Source: Polyangium jinanense (GTDB lineage Bacteria > Myxococcota > Polyangia > Polyangiales > Polyangiaceae). Taken from it: a DNA stretch of 64,000 bases. A model generated the notes under the pieces. That model was given only the letters and a program-made list of their open reading frames with translations. It was not told where the DNA came from and did not search any database. The position numbers were made by a program, and so were the translations under genes. The stretch spans positions 372,001 through 436,000 of the forward strand of contig NZ_JAGTJJ010000002.1 of assembly GCF_028435365.1 (NCBI RefSeq), written 5' to 3'. Below, piece after piece: positions 54,614-63,352 of this stretch (positions are counted from its first letter, which is position 1; each line of letters begins with the position of its first letter).

Positions 54614-55264
54614 TCAGCTCTTCGGCGGCGTCATCTTCGCCGGGTCGACCGGGACGTCGCGCTTCTGCTTGCCGAATCGAATGACGCTCTGGTCGCCGCC
54701 CTGCTCCTCGATCGTGACCTCGCTGATCGTCCAGAGCTCCTGGCCGAGGCGCATTTCGAGGCGCTTGACGTGTTTTTTCACGTCCTCGGCCCGGGGAAGG
54801 GCGCGGAGCGTGATGCCGTCTTTCTTGCTGGGAATGCTGATGTCGTAGCGGGCGCGGAGTTTTTCGAGGTCGCCGCCCATCAGAATCATGAGATCCCCGA
54901 GCACCGCGCCGAACCGGCCCGCCGCGGCCTTGCCGACGCTCGCCGCGCCACGCGGGGTCGCAAAGGAAAAACCCTCGGGGCCGACCCAGTACGTGACCGC
55001 GTCCGGGGGCAAGAGCTCCCAGCGCAATCGATCGGGGCGCACCAGGGTCATCTCGCCGGCGCTCTTCACGGCCGTCGCGAGCAGGCCAATCGTGCGCTCC
55101 TGCTCGAACGGACCGACGAGCGTCTTGAGATCCGCGCGCGCCTTCGTGATCCGGACGAGGACCTCGGAGACCTCGTCGGCATGGGCCTCGCCGCAAAACG
55201 TCGCGGGGACGAGGAGCGCGCCCGAGGCGGCGAGGGCATTTCGAATGAAATCACGTCGATCCAT
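54614..55264 (-). CDS. LolA-like protein with a Tat-type signal
   Basis: A 216-residue protein similar to LolA, the periplasmic carrier of outer-membrane lipoproteins, or to related DUF-type lipid carriers: FEQERTIGLLATAVKSAGEMTLVRPDRLRWEL, GDLMILMGGDLEKL, and a C-terminal LRALPRAEDVKKHVKRLEM. It begins DRRDFIRNALAASGALLVP, a twin-arginine signal, which is unusual for LolA. Its ATG overlaps the TGA of the preceding C45 hydrolase gene (TGATG), so the two are coupled. Confidence 0.78.
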   Translation of the reverse strand: MDRRDFIRNALAASGALLVPATFCGEAHADEVSEVLVRITKARADLKTLVGPFEQERTIGLLATAVKSAGEMTLVRPDRLRWELLPPDAVTYWVGPEGFSFATPRGAASVGKAAAGRFGAVLGDLMILMGGDLEKLRARYDISIPSKKDGITLRALPRAEDVKKHVKRLEMRLGQELWTISEVTIEEQGGDQSVIRFGKQKRDVPVDPAKMTPPKS

Positions 55265-56730
55265 CACAGCTCTCCATGATGCGGCTTGCCCGCCTTTTCC
55301 CACGCCTCGTAGGCCGGAGACCGATAGAGCGGATCCTCGGGGGTGGTGACGAGCGGCTCGTCGTCCTTCGGTTCGTAGCCCGATTCGAGGAGCCGGGCGA
55401 TGTCGAACCGCACGAAACGTCCGAGCAGGTGCGGGCCTTCGCTGACCCAGAGGACACGCGCCGTCGTGTCCATGACGACGGCGTGCGTGGCGATGAGGGC
55501 GTCGAGCGCGCGGCGATGGCCGATCGGGAGGTCCGCCCCGCCGAGGCCCTTTTTGTCGCGCAGAACGCCCATCACGCGTTCGACGGACGCGGCCGGCGGG
55601 AGATTCGAGAGGAGCTCGTCGAGGCGCTCGCGGCGCGGGTGCGTGGAGGTCGTGCTCTCGACGCGCTTGTTCGCAGGATCGCCGGCGAGCGGGCCTTCGA
55701 GGTGGTTCGTGAGCGGGACTTTTCCGCGTCCACGACGGACGTGGATCGGCTCGCCCGGGGCGCGTTCGACGATCGCGACGTCGCCTTTCGCGTCGGTGAG
55801 CATGATCATGTGCGAGACCATGGGCGACCGGTCGCGGAGGAGGTCGATGGCCTCGGCGGTGGTGCGGGCGCGGCCGAGGAGGTCGCGGGTCGTGTGGACG
55901 ACGGGCTCGCCGACGTTGCGAGGCTCGCTGGCGCGGGCGCCGTGGACGACGAGCGCGAGGCCCTCGGCGTTCATGCCGCTGACGGCGCCGACGAGGCCGG
56001 GCCAGGCGACGGAAGCATATGGAATGCGGCCTTCTTCGCGGACGAGGAAGACGGCCTTGCCCGTGTCGAAGATGCTGCCGGCCTCGAAATCGAAATTGCG
56101 GGCGAGGACGGTGTGGCCGTCCTCGAAGGCGCCGTCGCCGAGGGCGAAGCTCGTGCAGCCGATGAGCGGGGAATGCTCGAAGGAGAGGGCGATGTCGTAG
56201 AGGGAATGCAGAAAAACGAAGCGATGGTAGGTCGAGAGGAAGCCGTCGTAAGGGTCGGGCGAGAAGCCGCGGGCCTGGGCGGCGATTTCGCGGCGGCGTT
56301 CGTCCTGCATGCCCTGGTCGACGTGGCGGAATTCGAGGCGGCTAAGGTCGACGAGGAGCCAGCGGAGGGGCGGGACGGGGACGTAATGGCTGAACTGGTC
56401 GTACAGCGTGCCCTCGTTTTCGACCATTTCGCGATAGAGGAGGCGCGCGTGCTGGTGGCCGATCTCCTCGGGGGTGCCGGCGAGGCGGACTTCGAGGATC
56501 GCGCCGCGCTTTCGGGCATACGCAGGGCCGAGGACACGCAGGCCGGGGCGCGTTTCGACGGCGTCGCCAGTCGTGGCGGCAATGGTCGGGGGCTCGATGC
56601 GCGTGCCGGCGAGGATTCCGACGTGGGCGAGAGACGGGACGACGACGAGGAGGACAAACGCCACGAGAAGGCGCCGTTTCCAGCGTGCGCGGGGCCTCTG
56701 GGCGGGCTTCTTCGGGTCTTCTTCGGTCAC
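55264..56730 (-). CDS. C45-family N-terminal-nucleophile acyltransferase/hydrolase
   Basis: A 488-residue protein anchored by an N-terminal helix (LLVAFVLLVVVPSLAHVGIL) with a C45-type domain like acyl-CoA:6-aminopenicillanate acyltransferase. The probable nucleophile is Cys192 in LIGCTSFALG, which would be exposed by autocatalytic cleavage, and ARNFDFEAG (210-218) holds the companion residues. Other conserved parts: WPGLVGAVSGMNAEGLALVV and MLTDAKGDVAIVE. It should cut or form amide bonds outside the cytoplasm. It lies between a GT2 enzyme and a LolA-like carrier, which suggests a role in lipid or lipoprotein modification. Confidence 0.82.
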   Translation of the reverse strand: MTEEDPKKPAQRPRARWKRRLLVAFVLLVVVPSLAHVGILAGTRIEPPTIAATTGDAVETRPGLRVLGPAYARKRGAILEVRLAGTPEEIGHQHARLLYREMVENEGTLYDQFSHYVPVPPLRWLLVDLSRLEFRHVDQGMQDERRREIAAQARGFSPDPYDGFLSTYHRFVFLHSLYDIALSFEHSPLIGCTSFALGDGAFEDGHTVLARNFDFEAGSIFDTGKAVFLVREEGRIPYASVAWPGLVGAVSGMNAEGLALVVHGARASEPRNVGEPVVHTTRDLLGRARTTAEAIDLLRDRSPMVSHMIMLTDAKGDVAIVERAPGEPIHVRRGRGKVPLTNHLEGPLAGDPANKRVESTTSTHPRRERLDELLSNLPPAASVERVMGVLRDKKGLGGADLPIGHRRALDALIATHAVVMDTTARVLWVSEGPHLLGRFVRFDIARLLESGYEPKDDEPLVTTPEDPLYRSPAYEAWEKAGKPHHGEL

Positions 56731-56741
56731 GGCGCCTCGGG

Positions 56742-57524
56742 TCAGAGCTCCTGGGCGCTTTCGAGGGGCGTTTCCCGCGGGGGTCGCGAGGGTTTGGCCG
56801 AGGGGGCGGGCGGGGGCGCCGGGGGAATCGTGACGGGGGCGAGCCTCGATTCAGCGATAGTGGTGACGACGCGGAAGACGATACGCGCCGGGTCGCGCAC
56901 GCTGTGGAAATGGGTGATGCGCTCGTGCTCCGGCGGATACACGACGTCCATCGGGACCTCGACGACGCGGACGCCGGCCGCAATGGCGCGGAGGATGATC
57001 TCGGCCTCGAAGGCATAGCCGTCGTCGCGGGCCCCGAGCGAGAGCGTGGTCTGGATCGGATAACGGCGCAGGCCGCATTGCGTGTCGGCGAGGGGGCGAC
57101 CGCTGAAGAGCGAGAGGAAAAAGTTCGAGATGCGGTTCGACATCTGGTTCGCGCGCGGCGCGCCGGCCTTGACGAGGTCACGCACGCCGAGGACGAGGGC
57201 GCGCGGGTCGGGGTCGACGAAGGCGATGCGGTGCGCCTCGGCGGGCGGATGCTGAGCGTCGGCATCGAGGGTGACGGCGACATCGAAGCCGCGCCGCAAG
57301 GCGTGCATCATGCCGGTGCGGAGGGCCGCGCCCTTGCCGCGATTGTTAGGGTGCGACAAAACGGTGACGCCGGCCGCGCGGGCGAGGTCGGCCGTGCCGT
57401 CGGTGGAGCCGTCGTCGATGACGAAGACCGCGGACGGGTCGGGCCAGAGGGCGCGCGTGGCGCGGACGACCTCGGCGATGGTGCGGGCGGCCTGATAAGC
57501 GGGGATGATCGCGCAAGGACGCAT
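56742..57524 (-). CDS. Family 2 glycosyltransferase
   Basis: A 260-residue GT2 of the dolichyl-phosphate-mannose synthase type: IIPAYQAARTIAEVV, FVIDDGSTDGT, NNRGKGAALRTGM, the DxD motif as TLDADAQH, and QCGLRRYP with GYAFEAEI. There are no C-terminal membrane helices, and the last 30 residues are Pro-rich. It transfers a sugar from a nucleotide donor, often to a lipid carrier. First gene of a run with the C45 hydrolase (11 bases downstream) and the LolA-like protein. Divergent from the cyclo-ligase. Confidence 0.85.
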   Translation of the reverse strand: MRPCAIIPAYQAARTIAEVVRATRALWPDPSAVFVIDDGSTDGTADLARAAGVTVLSHPNNRGKGAALRTGMMHALRRGFDVAVTLDADAQHPPAEAHRIAFVDPDPRALVLGVRDLVKAGAPRANQMSNRISNFFLSLFSGRPLADTQCGLRRYPIQTTLSLGARDDGYAFEAEIILRAIAAGVRVVEVPMDVVYPPEHERITHFHSVRDPARIVFRVVTTIAESRLAPVTIPPAPPPAPSAKPSRPPRETPLESAQEL

Positions 57525-57620
57525 CGGTTCGAGAACCGTTACCACGGCAAGGGCGCGTGGGGGAGCGCCGCGCAGGACACCGGCGTGCGCAGGGGGGGCG
57601 TTCGGGGTAGGGTGGCCGCG

Positions 57621-58226
57621 ATGGAAGACTTCGATCCCGAGGCGATGCGGGTGCTGCGTTACCGCGCGAAGGGGGTGCTGCGGCAGCGGATGCGGGCGCT
57701 CCGGAACTCGATCCCGCGTGAGTCCTTGGCCGAGCGGTCGGCGAAGATCCGCGCCGGGCTGCTCGCGCGGTCGGAGATGGCCGGCGCCCGGACGGTCGCG
57801 CTTTTCTGGCCGATTTTGAAACGCGGTGAGGTGGACCTCAGGCCGCTCGTCTCTGAGCTCCGGGCGCGGGGCGTCGTCGTGGCATTTCCTTCGATCCACC
57901 CGGAGACGCGGGTGATGACGTTCCGGATCCCCGCCGATCCCGAGGCGATGGAGGAGCAGGGGCTCGGCTTTCAGGAGCCGCGGCTCACGGAGCCGGAGGC
58001 GGCGGAGGTCGACGTGGTGGTGGTGCCGGCGCTCGGCGTGGACGGGGAGGGGAACCGGATCGGGTATGGCGCGGGGTATTACGATCGAACGATCCCGCGA
58101 TTCTGTCCGCCAGGGGTGGCGATTGGCGTGGCGTACGATTTTCAGGTGTTATCGGAGGTGCCGGTGACGGAGGGCGACGTGCCGCTGCCGATTGTCGTGA
58201 CGGACGAACGCGTCATCGAGATTTGA
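57621..58226 (+). CDS. 5-formyltetrahydrofolate cyclo-ligase
   Basis: A 201-residue enzyme that converts 5-formyl-THF to 5,10-methenyl-THF with ATP. The N-terminal KGVLRQRMRALRNSIPRESL, the central VALFWPILKRGEVDLRPLV, VVVVPALGVDGEGNRIGYGAGYYDR and a closing PVTEGDVPLPIVVTDERVI are all family marks. Length is typical. ATG 57621; the long upstream frame is an artefact. Confidence 0.9.
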   Translation: MEDFDPEAMRVLRYRAKGVLRQRMRALRNSIPRESLAERSAKIRAGLLARSEMAGARTVALFWPILKRGEVDLRPLVSELRARGVVVAFPSIHPETRVMTFRIPADPEAMEEQGLGFQEPRLTEPEAAEVDVVVVPALGVDGEGNRIGYGAGYYDRTIPRFCPPGVAIGVAYDFQVLSEVPVTEGDVPLPIVVTDERVIEI

Positions 58227-58294
58227 GCCGCGGACGTCTCCGGCGGAAGGGGGGCGCTCGCCAGGATTTTGTGTGAATCCCGCGAGTCGGGTGG

Positions 58295-58367
58295 TCACGC
58301 GCGCTCCGTGGTGTAAACCTAGCGCGTTTTGATTTCCGGGAATCACACGCGGAGCGCCCGCGCGTGA
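58295..58367. repeat. Inverted repeat in the leader of the FG-GAP gene
   Basis: TCACGCGCGCTCCG (58295-58308) pairs with CGGAGCGCCCGCGCGTGA (58350-58367) with a 4-base bulge and a 41-base loop. It ends 15 bases before the ATG at 58383, so it could affect translation. Confidence 0.65.
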
Positions 58368-58382
58368 TGCGGGGGGAAACAC

Positions 58383-59951
58383 ATGCGCACCATTTGTTCC
58401 GTGCTGTGCCGCGGGCTCATCCCGCTTTTGTGGCTCGTCGCCGGTTGCGGGGCCGACGGGTCCGAGCGCACTGGAGTCGCGGTCCATGCGCTGGAATGGA
58501 ACCAGGGCGACAAGGTCATGGCGCCCGAGGGGACGAACGAAGCAGAGTTTGGCGTATCGGTCGCGATCGATGGAGATACCGCGATCGTCGGGGCGCCCTC
58601 CGACGATGGGATCGCGGAGCACGCCGGCGCGGCGCAGATCTTCGTGCGAAAAGACGGCGTCTGGGTCCCGGAGCAGAAGCTCGTCGCGTCCGATGCAGAG
58701 GCGACGGATGCATTCGGTTATTCCGTGGCGATCTCGGGCGATATCGCGATCGTCGGCGCGCCGAACGGTGACGACCAGGCCGAAAACGCGGGCGCGGCGT
58801 ACGTCTTCGTGCGCGAGGGCGGGGCCTGGAAGGAGCAGCAGAAGCTCGTCTCGCCGAACCCGGAGATGATTGGCTCGTTCGGCACGTCGGTGGCGATCGT
58901 GGGTACGATCGCGCTCGTCGGAGCGAGCCGCGAGGACGGGGTCGGATTCGATTCCGGCGCGGCGTACATCTTCGTGCGGGACGCGTCCGGGGATATGTGG
59001 GGCCTGCAAAAGACGCTTTTGCCGGCGGACGGGACGCCGAGCCATTTCGGCGCGTCGGTCGCGCTTTCGGCGAACGCTGCGGTGGTCGGGGCGCCGCGGG
59101 ACAACGCCGGGATGCCGGTCCCGGTCGGTGCGGCCTACGTCTTCGACCGGGCCGAGGGCGCCTGGCCGCTCGAACAGATTCTCGCGGCGGACGACGCGGG
59201 CGAGCAAGACTATTTCGGAATTTCCGTGGCGATCTCGGGAGACACGACGCTCGTGGGCGCGGCGGGGGACGACGACGTCGCCGAGGACGGCGGCGCGGCG
59301 TATGTGTTTTCGCGGGTGGACAAGCTCTGGAGCGCGCCGCAGAAGCTCGTCCCCTCCGCGGTGGAGAAATTCGGCAGGTTCGGAATGGCGACGTCGATCT
59401 CGGGAGACGTGGCGCTCGTGGGGACCTATCTCGCCGGGCCGAATGTAACGGGCGCAGGGTCGGCCTACGTATTCGTGCGCGAGGACGGCGTTTTTGCCCA
59501 TGATCATCGGCTTCTCGCGTCGGACGGGGTCGACGGCGATTTCTTCGGCATCGCGGTCGCGGTCTCCGTGGACACCGTGCTCATCGGCGCCCCGGGCGAT
59601 GATAACGACAAGGGCGAGAATGCCGGTTCGGTGTACACGTTCGGGGCGCTGGTCGCCTCGGGGACGAGCGGCGCCGGCGGAATGGGCGGCGCGGGCGTCG
59701 GCGGATTCGATGGCGTCGGCGGCGCGGGCGGCACGGGCGCGGGCCCGAATCAGGGGACCATCGGCGATGACGGAATGGTGATGACGGGCGGCTGCGCCTG
59801 CACCGCCGCGGGCGGGAGCGAGGAAAAAGACGGCGTGATGGCGGCGATGATGGCGCTCGGAATGGCGCTCGTCGTCGGGCGGCGGCGCTCGGGCTTCAAT
59901 GCAAGGGATCGCCGAGGATCTTTTTCCGATCGAGCTGCTCGGCGAGGGTGA
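58383..59951 (+). CDS. FG-GAP repeat lipoprotein with MYXO-CTERM-like tail
   Basis: A 522-residue surface protein. The signal ends in a lipobox (LVAGC). Seven FG-GAP-like repeats of about 50 residues follow (FGVSVAIDGDTAIVGAPSDD, FGYSVAISGDIAIVGAPNGD and so on), predicted to fold as a beta-propeller with calcium sites, as in integrin alpha chains. A Gly-rich linker leads to GGCACTAAGG, a hydrophobic stretch and GRRR near residue 500, the arrangement of a MYXO-CTERM sorting tail. The frame then runs on for about 19 residues. Its 3' end overlaps the convergent PilZ gene by 56 bases. ATG 58383 follows GGGGGGAAA. Confidence 0.82.
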   Translation: MRTICSVLCRGLIPLLWLVAGCGADGSERTGVAVHALEWNQGDKVMAPEGTNEAEFGVSVAIDGDTAIVGAPSDDGIAEHAGAAQIFVRKDGVWVPEQKLVASDAEATDAFGYSVAISGDIAIVGAPNGDDQAENAGAAYVFVREGGAWKEQQKLVSPNPEMIGSFGTSVAIVGTIALVGASREDGVGFDSGAAYIFVRDASGDMWGLQKTLLPADGTPSHFGASVALSANAAVVGAPRDNAGMPVPVGAAYVFDRAEGAWPLEQILAADDAGEQDYFGISVAISGDTTLVGAAGDDDVAEDGGAAYVFSRVDKLWSAPQKLVPSAVEKFGRFGMATSISGDVALVGTYLAGPNVTGAGSAYVFVREDGVFAHDHRLLASDGVDGDFFGIAVAVSVDTVLIGAPGDDNDKGENAGSVYTFGALVASGTSGAGGMGGAGVGGFDGVGGAGGTGAGPNQGTIGDDGMVMTGGCACTAAGGSEEKDGVMAAMMALGMALVVGRRRSGFNARDRRGSFSDRAARRG

Positions 59952-60225
59952 GCCGGTCGGCGTCGTTCATCGAGACGAAACGAATCGCCTGCAGCCGGTC
60001 CTTCGACCAGATCGGACGGCCGCGCAGGCGAATCGGTCGGCCCGCGCCGACGTCGAGCTCGAACGCGGTGGTCATGCTGAGCTCCCGATCGACGAGCCCA
60101 CGTGGCCTTTCGAAGACGAGCCCGCTCACCGAGAGGTCGACGGCGCGGCACGCGTGGCGATGCCCATCCACGATGGCAACCAGGGGATAGTCGCACTGTG
60201 CGCGAGGGCCGATCCGTCGTTCCAT
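59896..60225 (-). CDS. PilZ-domain protein
   Basis: A 109-residue single-domain PilZ protein. The two c-di-GMP-binding motifs are present: ERRIGPRAQ (RxxxR) at the N-terminus and DLSVSGL (D/NxSxxG) near residue 31. It should bind cyclic di-GMP and act as a small adaptor. ATG 60225 was chosen; a TTG at 60273 would add 16 residues but lacks a ribosome site. It overlaps the FG-GAP gene tail to tail. Confidence 0.85.
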   Translation of the reverse strand: MERRIGPRAQCDYPLVAIVDGHRHACRAVDLSVSGLVFERPRGLVDRELSMTTAFELDVGAGRPIRLRGRPIWSKDRLQAIRFVSMNDADRLTLAEQLDRKKILGDPLH

Positions 60226-60336
60226 GAAAGTGTGTCCGTCTGCCCGATACGAGAAGCAGATCGGGAGGGCCAACTTTTTGCCATCGCCCGACCCGAGGAG
60301 CTCTTTGGGCTAGGATCGCGCCGAGGAGGATCCGGA

Positions 60337-60513
60337 ATGCCCACGTGCCGCGAGTGCGACAACGAGGTCGACGAGCTGAAGACGGTCAAGGTCGGGACCA
60401 AGAAGAAGAAGATGTGCGAGGACTGCGCCGACCGCGTCGCCCAGGAAGGCGCGATCGCCGAGGAGAGCGAGGCCGTCGTGCAAGGAATGATGGGCTTCAA
60501 GGGGCGGCGGTAG
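60337..60513 (+). CDS. Small zinc-ribbon protein
   Basis: A 58-residue protein with a CxxC...CxxC knuckle (CRECDNEV, then MCEDCADRV) separated by a basic loop (KVGTKKKK). An excellent ribosome site (GAGGAGGATC) precedes ATG 60337. The protein is small but coding is likely: the two CxxC pairs and the ribosome site are independent support. Function unknown; perhaps a nucleic-acid or partner-binding zinc ribbon. Confidence 0.8.
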   Translation: MPTCRECDNEVDELKTVKVGTKKKKMCEDCADRVAQEGAIAEESEAVVQGMMGFKGRR

Positions 60514-60525
60514 GCACGCGTCCCC

Positions 60526-61605
60526 TCATCGCATGATCTGATCGATCTCGTTCGAGGTCACGTCCGCGAGGCCCTTCGCGAGCTTCTTCGGGTCGAGCTC
60601 GACCGCGATCGCGACGGCGTCGGGCGCATGCGTGGGCAGCGGCGCCGTCACGGGCACGTCGAGGCCGAGCAGATGGCCAAACGAGCCCTCGGCGAGGTCT
60701 CTCCAAGACGCGGCAAGCTCCTCGGACGCCGCTTCGCCGGTGCGGGAGAAGTCGCCGGCGACGGCGATGGAGAGCAAGATGCCCTCACGTGCGCTCGGCC
60801 TCGCGGCGGCGCCGATGGCGGTGGCAGCCGCGAGCAGGCCCCGGGCGCCCCGCGCGAGCTCGCCCTCGAACGGGCCGAGCGCAAACGCGCGGGCCGGCGC
60901 AGGGCCGAGGCGCTCGGCGAGCGCGCGCAGCGATGGATCGGAGAAGGCGCGGGCCGCGCGCGAGAGGGCGCCGCGGGCGAAGAGGCTGGCGATGCGGCAG
61001 GGGCCGCGCTGGATCGAGCCCGCTTGCTGGAAGCAGACGACGTCGGGGCCGATCGCGGCGAAGGCGTGCGTCGCGCGGCCGATCTTGCCGGAGACACGGA
61101 CGAGGTCGTGGCGGTCCGCGGCGCGCGTGGCCTCGGTGCTGAGGCGGTCGCGGAAGGCGCGCTCGACGGCGCGCGCGTCGCCCGTGTGGCGGAGGAGCTC
61201 GACGGTCGCGTCGCCTTCGTTCGTCGCGTAGGACGCGACGACGGCCTCGGGCGTCCTTCGCAGATCGACGGCGGTGCCGCTCGCGAAGCGGTCGAAGCGC
61301 GCCTCGGAGATGACGGTGCCGACGAAGGGGACGAGCCACGGGATCGAGGTGATCTCGCGGGGGTTCACGAGCACGAGCCAGCGCAGGCCCGCGAGCGGCA
61401 AGAGGCTGTCGAGCGAGGGCACGGCGAGTGGCGGCTCGGGCGTTTCGGCGGTCTTCGTGACGGTCGTGGGCGACGCGCCGCAGCCTGTGAGGGCGGAGGC
61501 GAGCGTGGCGAGCGTGGCGGCGAAGAAGGCGCGCCGCCCCGGAACCGTTACGTCAGCCGACGACGAGGTGCGCGAACTTTCGGTTCTTTGATCCGACGCG
61601 GACAA
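60526..61605 (-). CDS. Hypothetical lipoprotein with Tat-like signal
   Basis: A 359-residue protein with [20 protein letters not shown] at residues 23-42, a twin-arginine signal ending in a lipobox. The rest is an Ala/Arg/Leu-rich alpha/beta domain of unknown family ([42 protein letters not shown]). The only start ahead of the signal is TTG 61605, which overlaps the 3' end of tyrS by 53 bases; GGAGGT precedes it at short spacing but is also tyrS coding sequence. Downstream of tyrS and probably co-transcribed. Confidence 0.65.
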   Translation of the reverse strand: MSASDQRTESSRTSSSADVTVPGRRAFFAATLATLASALTGCGASPTTVTKTAETPEPPLAVPSLDSLLPLAGLRWLVLVNPREITSIPWLVPFVGTVISEARFDRFASGTAVDLRRTPEAVVASYATNEGDATVELLRHTGDARAVERAFRDRLSTEATRAADRHDLVRVSGKIGRATHAFAAIGPDVVCFQQAGSIQRGPCRIASLFARGALSRAARAFSDPSLRALAERLGPAPARAFALGPFEGELARGARGLLAAATAIGAAARPSAREGILLSIAVAGDFSRTGEAASEELAASWRDLAEGSFGHLLGLDVPVTAPLPTHAPDAVAIAVELDPKKLAKGLADVTSNEIDQIMR

Positions 61606-62782
61606 GATACCTCCGGCCCCGCTCGAGCTTCTGTTGCTCGTCGCGCACGACCTCGCCGTCGAGGTGGACGGCGCCGCTCTTCACGAGCCGGAGCCCCTCG
61701 TTCGTCGACTTCACGAGGCCCGCGAGTGACAAGGCTTTGGCGATCCAGAGCGACTCGGCCTCGGTGACCACGTTGATCTCCTCGATGTCGTCGGGCACGC
61801 CGCCGGCTGCCACGCTGCGGCGCCGTTCGAGCGCGGCGTCGGCGGCCTCCGCGTCGTGGAAGCGCGTGACGATCTCCTTCGCGAACGCTTCCTTCACCTG
61901 GACGATGTTCGCGTGGCCGCGATCCACGGTCTCGCGCAGCTCGGCGATCTCCTGGTTCGACCTCGACGAGAGCAGCTCCATGTATCGCCAGATCACCTGA
62001 TCGTCGACGAGCATGAGCTTCTGCAGCATCTCGAAGGCCGGCTCGGTGATGCCGACGTAGTTGTTCGCGCTCTTCGACATCTTCAGGCCGACGACCTTGC
62101 CGCTCTCGACGCGCGCGTTCGTGCCTTCGAGGATCGGCGTGGTCATGACGATCTGCGCGCGCTTGCCGTAGCGCGGCATGAGATCGCGGCCGACGAGCAG
62201 GTTGAAGAGCTGATCGGTGCCGCCGAGCTCGACGTCGTTCTCCAGCACGACCGAGTCGTAGGCCTGGAGCAGCGGGTAGAGGAACTCGTGGATGTGGATC
62301 GGCACATTGCCGTGGAAGCGCTTCGAAAAATCGTCGCGCTCGAGCATGCGCGCGACGGTGTATTTCGCGCCGAGCTCGATGATCTCCGTTGGCGAGAGCT
62401 TGCCGAGCCACTCGGAGTTGTAGCGGACCTCGGTCCGCTTCTTGTCGAGGATCTTGAAGGCCTGCTGCTGGTAGGTCTCGGCGGCGGCGCGGACTTCTTC
62501 GCGCGTCAGGCGCGGGCGGGACTCGCTCTTGCCCGTTGGATCACCAACCATCGCGGTGAAGTCGCCGACGAGGAAGATGACCTGGTGCCCGAGCTCCTGG
62601 AACTGCCGCATCTTCTGCATGAGCACGGTGTGCCCGAGGTGCAGGTCTGGACGCGTGGGGTCGAAGCCGGCCTTGATGCGCAGCGGCCGGCCCTCCTTCA
62701 GGCGCTCTTCGAGTTCGGCGCGGACGTGGAAGTCCACGACGCCCCGGCACAACTCCTCCAGTTGACGCTCGGCGGAAAGCAT
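61553..62782 (-). CDS. tyrS: Tyrosyl-tRNA synthetase
   Basis: A 409-residue class I synthetase that charges tRNA-Tyr. Visible are [15 protein letters not shown] with HLGH at 48-51, [19 protein letters not shown], the KMSKS loop at 234-238 and a C-terminal S4-type RNA-binding domain ([14 protein letters not shown]). It belongs to the shorter TyrRS-Z-like type judged by the PDLHLGH spacing and the [14 protein letters not shown] segment. ATG 62782 was chosen over 62824. Confidence 0.93.
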   Translation of the reverse strand: MLSAERQLEELCRGVVDFHVRAELEERLKEGRPLRIKAGFDPTRPDLHLGHTVLMQKMRQFQELGHQVIFLVGDFTAMVGDPTGKSESRPRLTREEVRAAAETYQQQAFKILDKKRTEVRYNSEWLGKLSPTEIIELGAKYTVARMLERDDFSKRFHGNVPIHIHEFLYPLLQAYDSVVLENDVELGGTDQLFNLLVGRDLMPRYGKRAQIVMTTPILEGTNARVESGKVVGLKMSKSANNYVGITEPAFEMLQKLMLVDDQVIWRYMELLSSRSNQEIAELRETVDRGHANIVQVKEAFAKEIVTRFHDAEAADAALERRRSVAAGGVPDDIEEINVVTEAESLWIAKALSLAGLVKSTNEGLRLVKSGAVHLDGEVVRDEQQKLERGRRYLVRVGSKNRKFAHLVVG

Positions 62783-62870
62783 GGGGGAGACTTTGCCGGA
62801 CGGCGCGCCGCGCGCAAGCGTCACGCGGCCGGAGAAGCGCGCAGCGAGGCGCTTCGCCCGGCCGGGGCGA

Positions 62871-63224
62871 TCATTCGTCGTCCTCGTCGTCCTCGTCGAG
62901 GTCGTCGTCGTCCTCGTCGTCCTTGCCGCCGGTGATGGCGAAGGCGCGGCTCTGGTTGACGAGCTCTTTCAGCTCCTTGCCGACCTTGAAGAACGGCAGG
63001 CGCTTGGCGGGTACGGGCACGGGCTGACCCGTGCGCGGGTTTCGGCCGCTGTACGGTTTGTACGGGCGGACCGTGAAGCTGCCAAAGCCGCGGATCTCGA
63101 TTCCTTCACCACGCTGGAGCGCCTCGGTCATTGCGTCGAAGATGCAATTGACCACGAGCTCGGCGCGAGCCTTGGTGAGCTCGCCACGGCCCGCGATCGC
63201 GTCGATGAGCTCGCTCTTCGTCAT
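62871..63224 (-). CDS. IHF-beta/HU-family DNA-bending protein with acidic tail
   Basis: A 117-residue HU/IHF protein, closest to IHF beta: [22 protein letters not shown] and the arm [26 protein letters not shown] with the intercalating Pro. After residue 99 comes a run of Asp and Glu ([17 protein letters not shown]) absent in ordinary HU or IHF. It may mask the DNA-binding surface or contact other proteins. ATG 63224 follows GAGGGG; the open frame upstream is not supported. Confidence 0.9.
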   Translation of the reverse strand: MTKSELIDAIAGRGELTKARAELVVNCIFDAMTEALQRGEGIEIRGFGSFTVRPYKPYSGRNPRTGQPVPVPAKRLPFFKVGKELKELVNQSRAFAITGGKDDEDDDDLDEDDEDDE

Positions 63225-63352
63225 AGGTACCCCTCGGCGGCCGTCACGCCGCCCCCCGTCCCTACGTCCCCCCGACCTGATGTGACGTCCGGACGGATAC
63301 GACTTACGATTCCAGGAACTTAGAGCACACCTCGCATCCTGGACGCCCAGCG

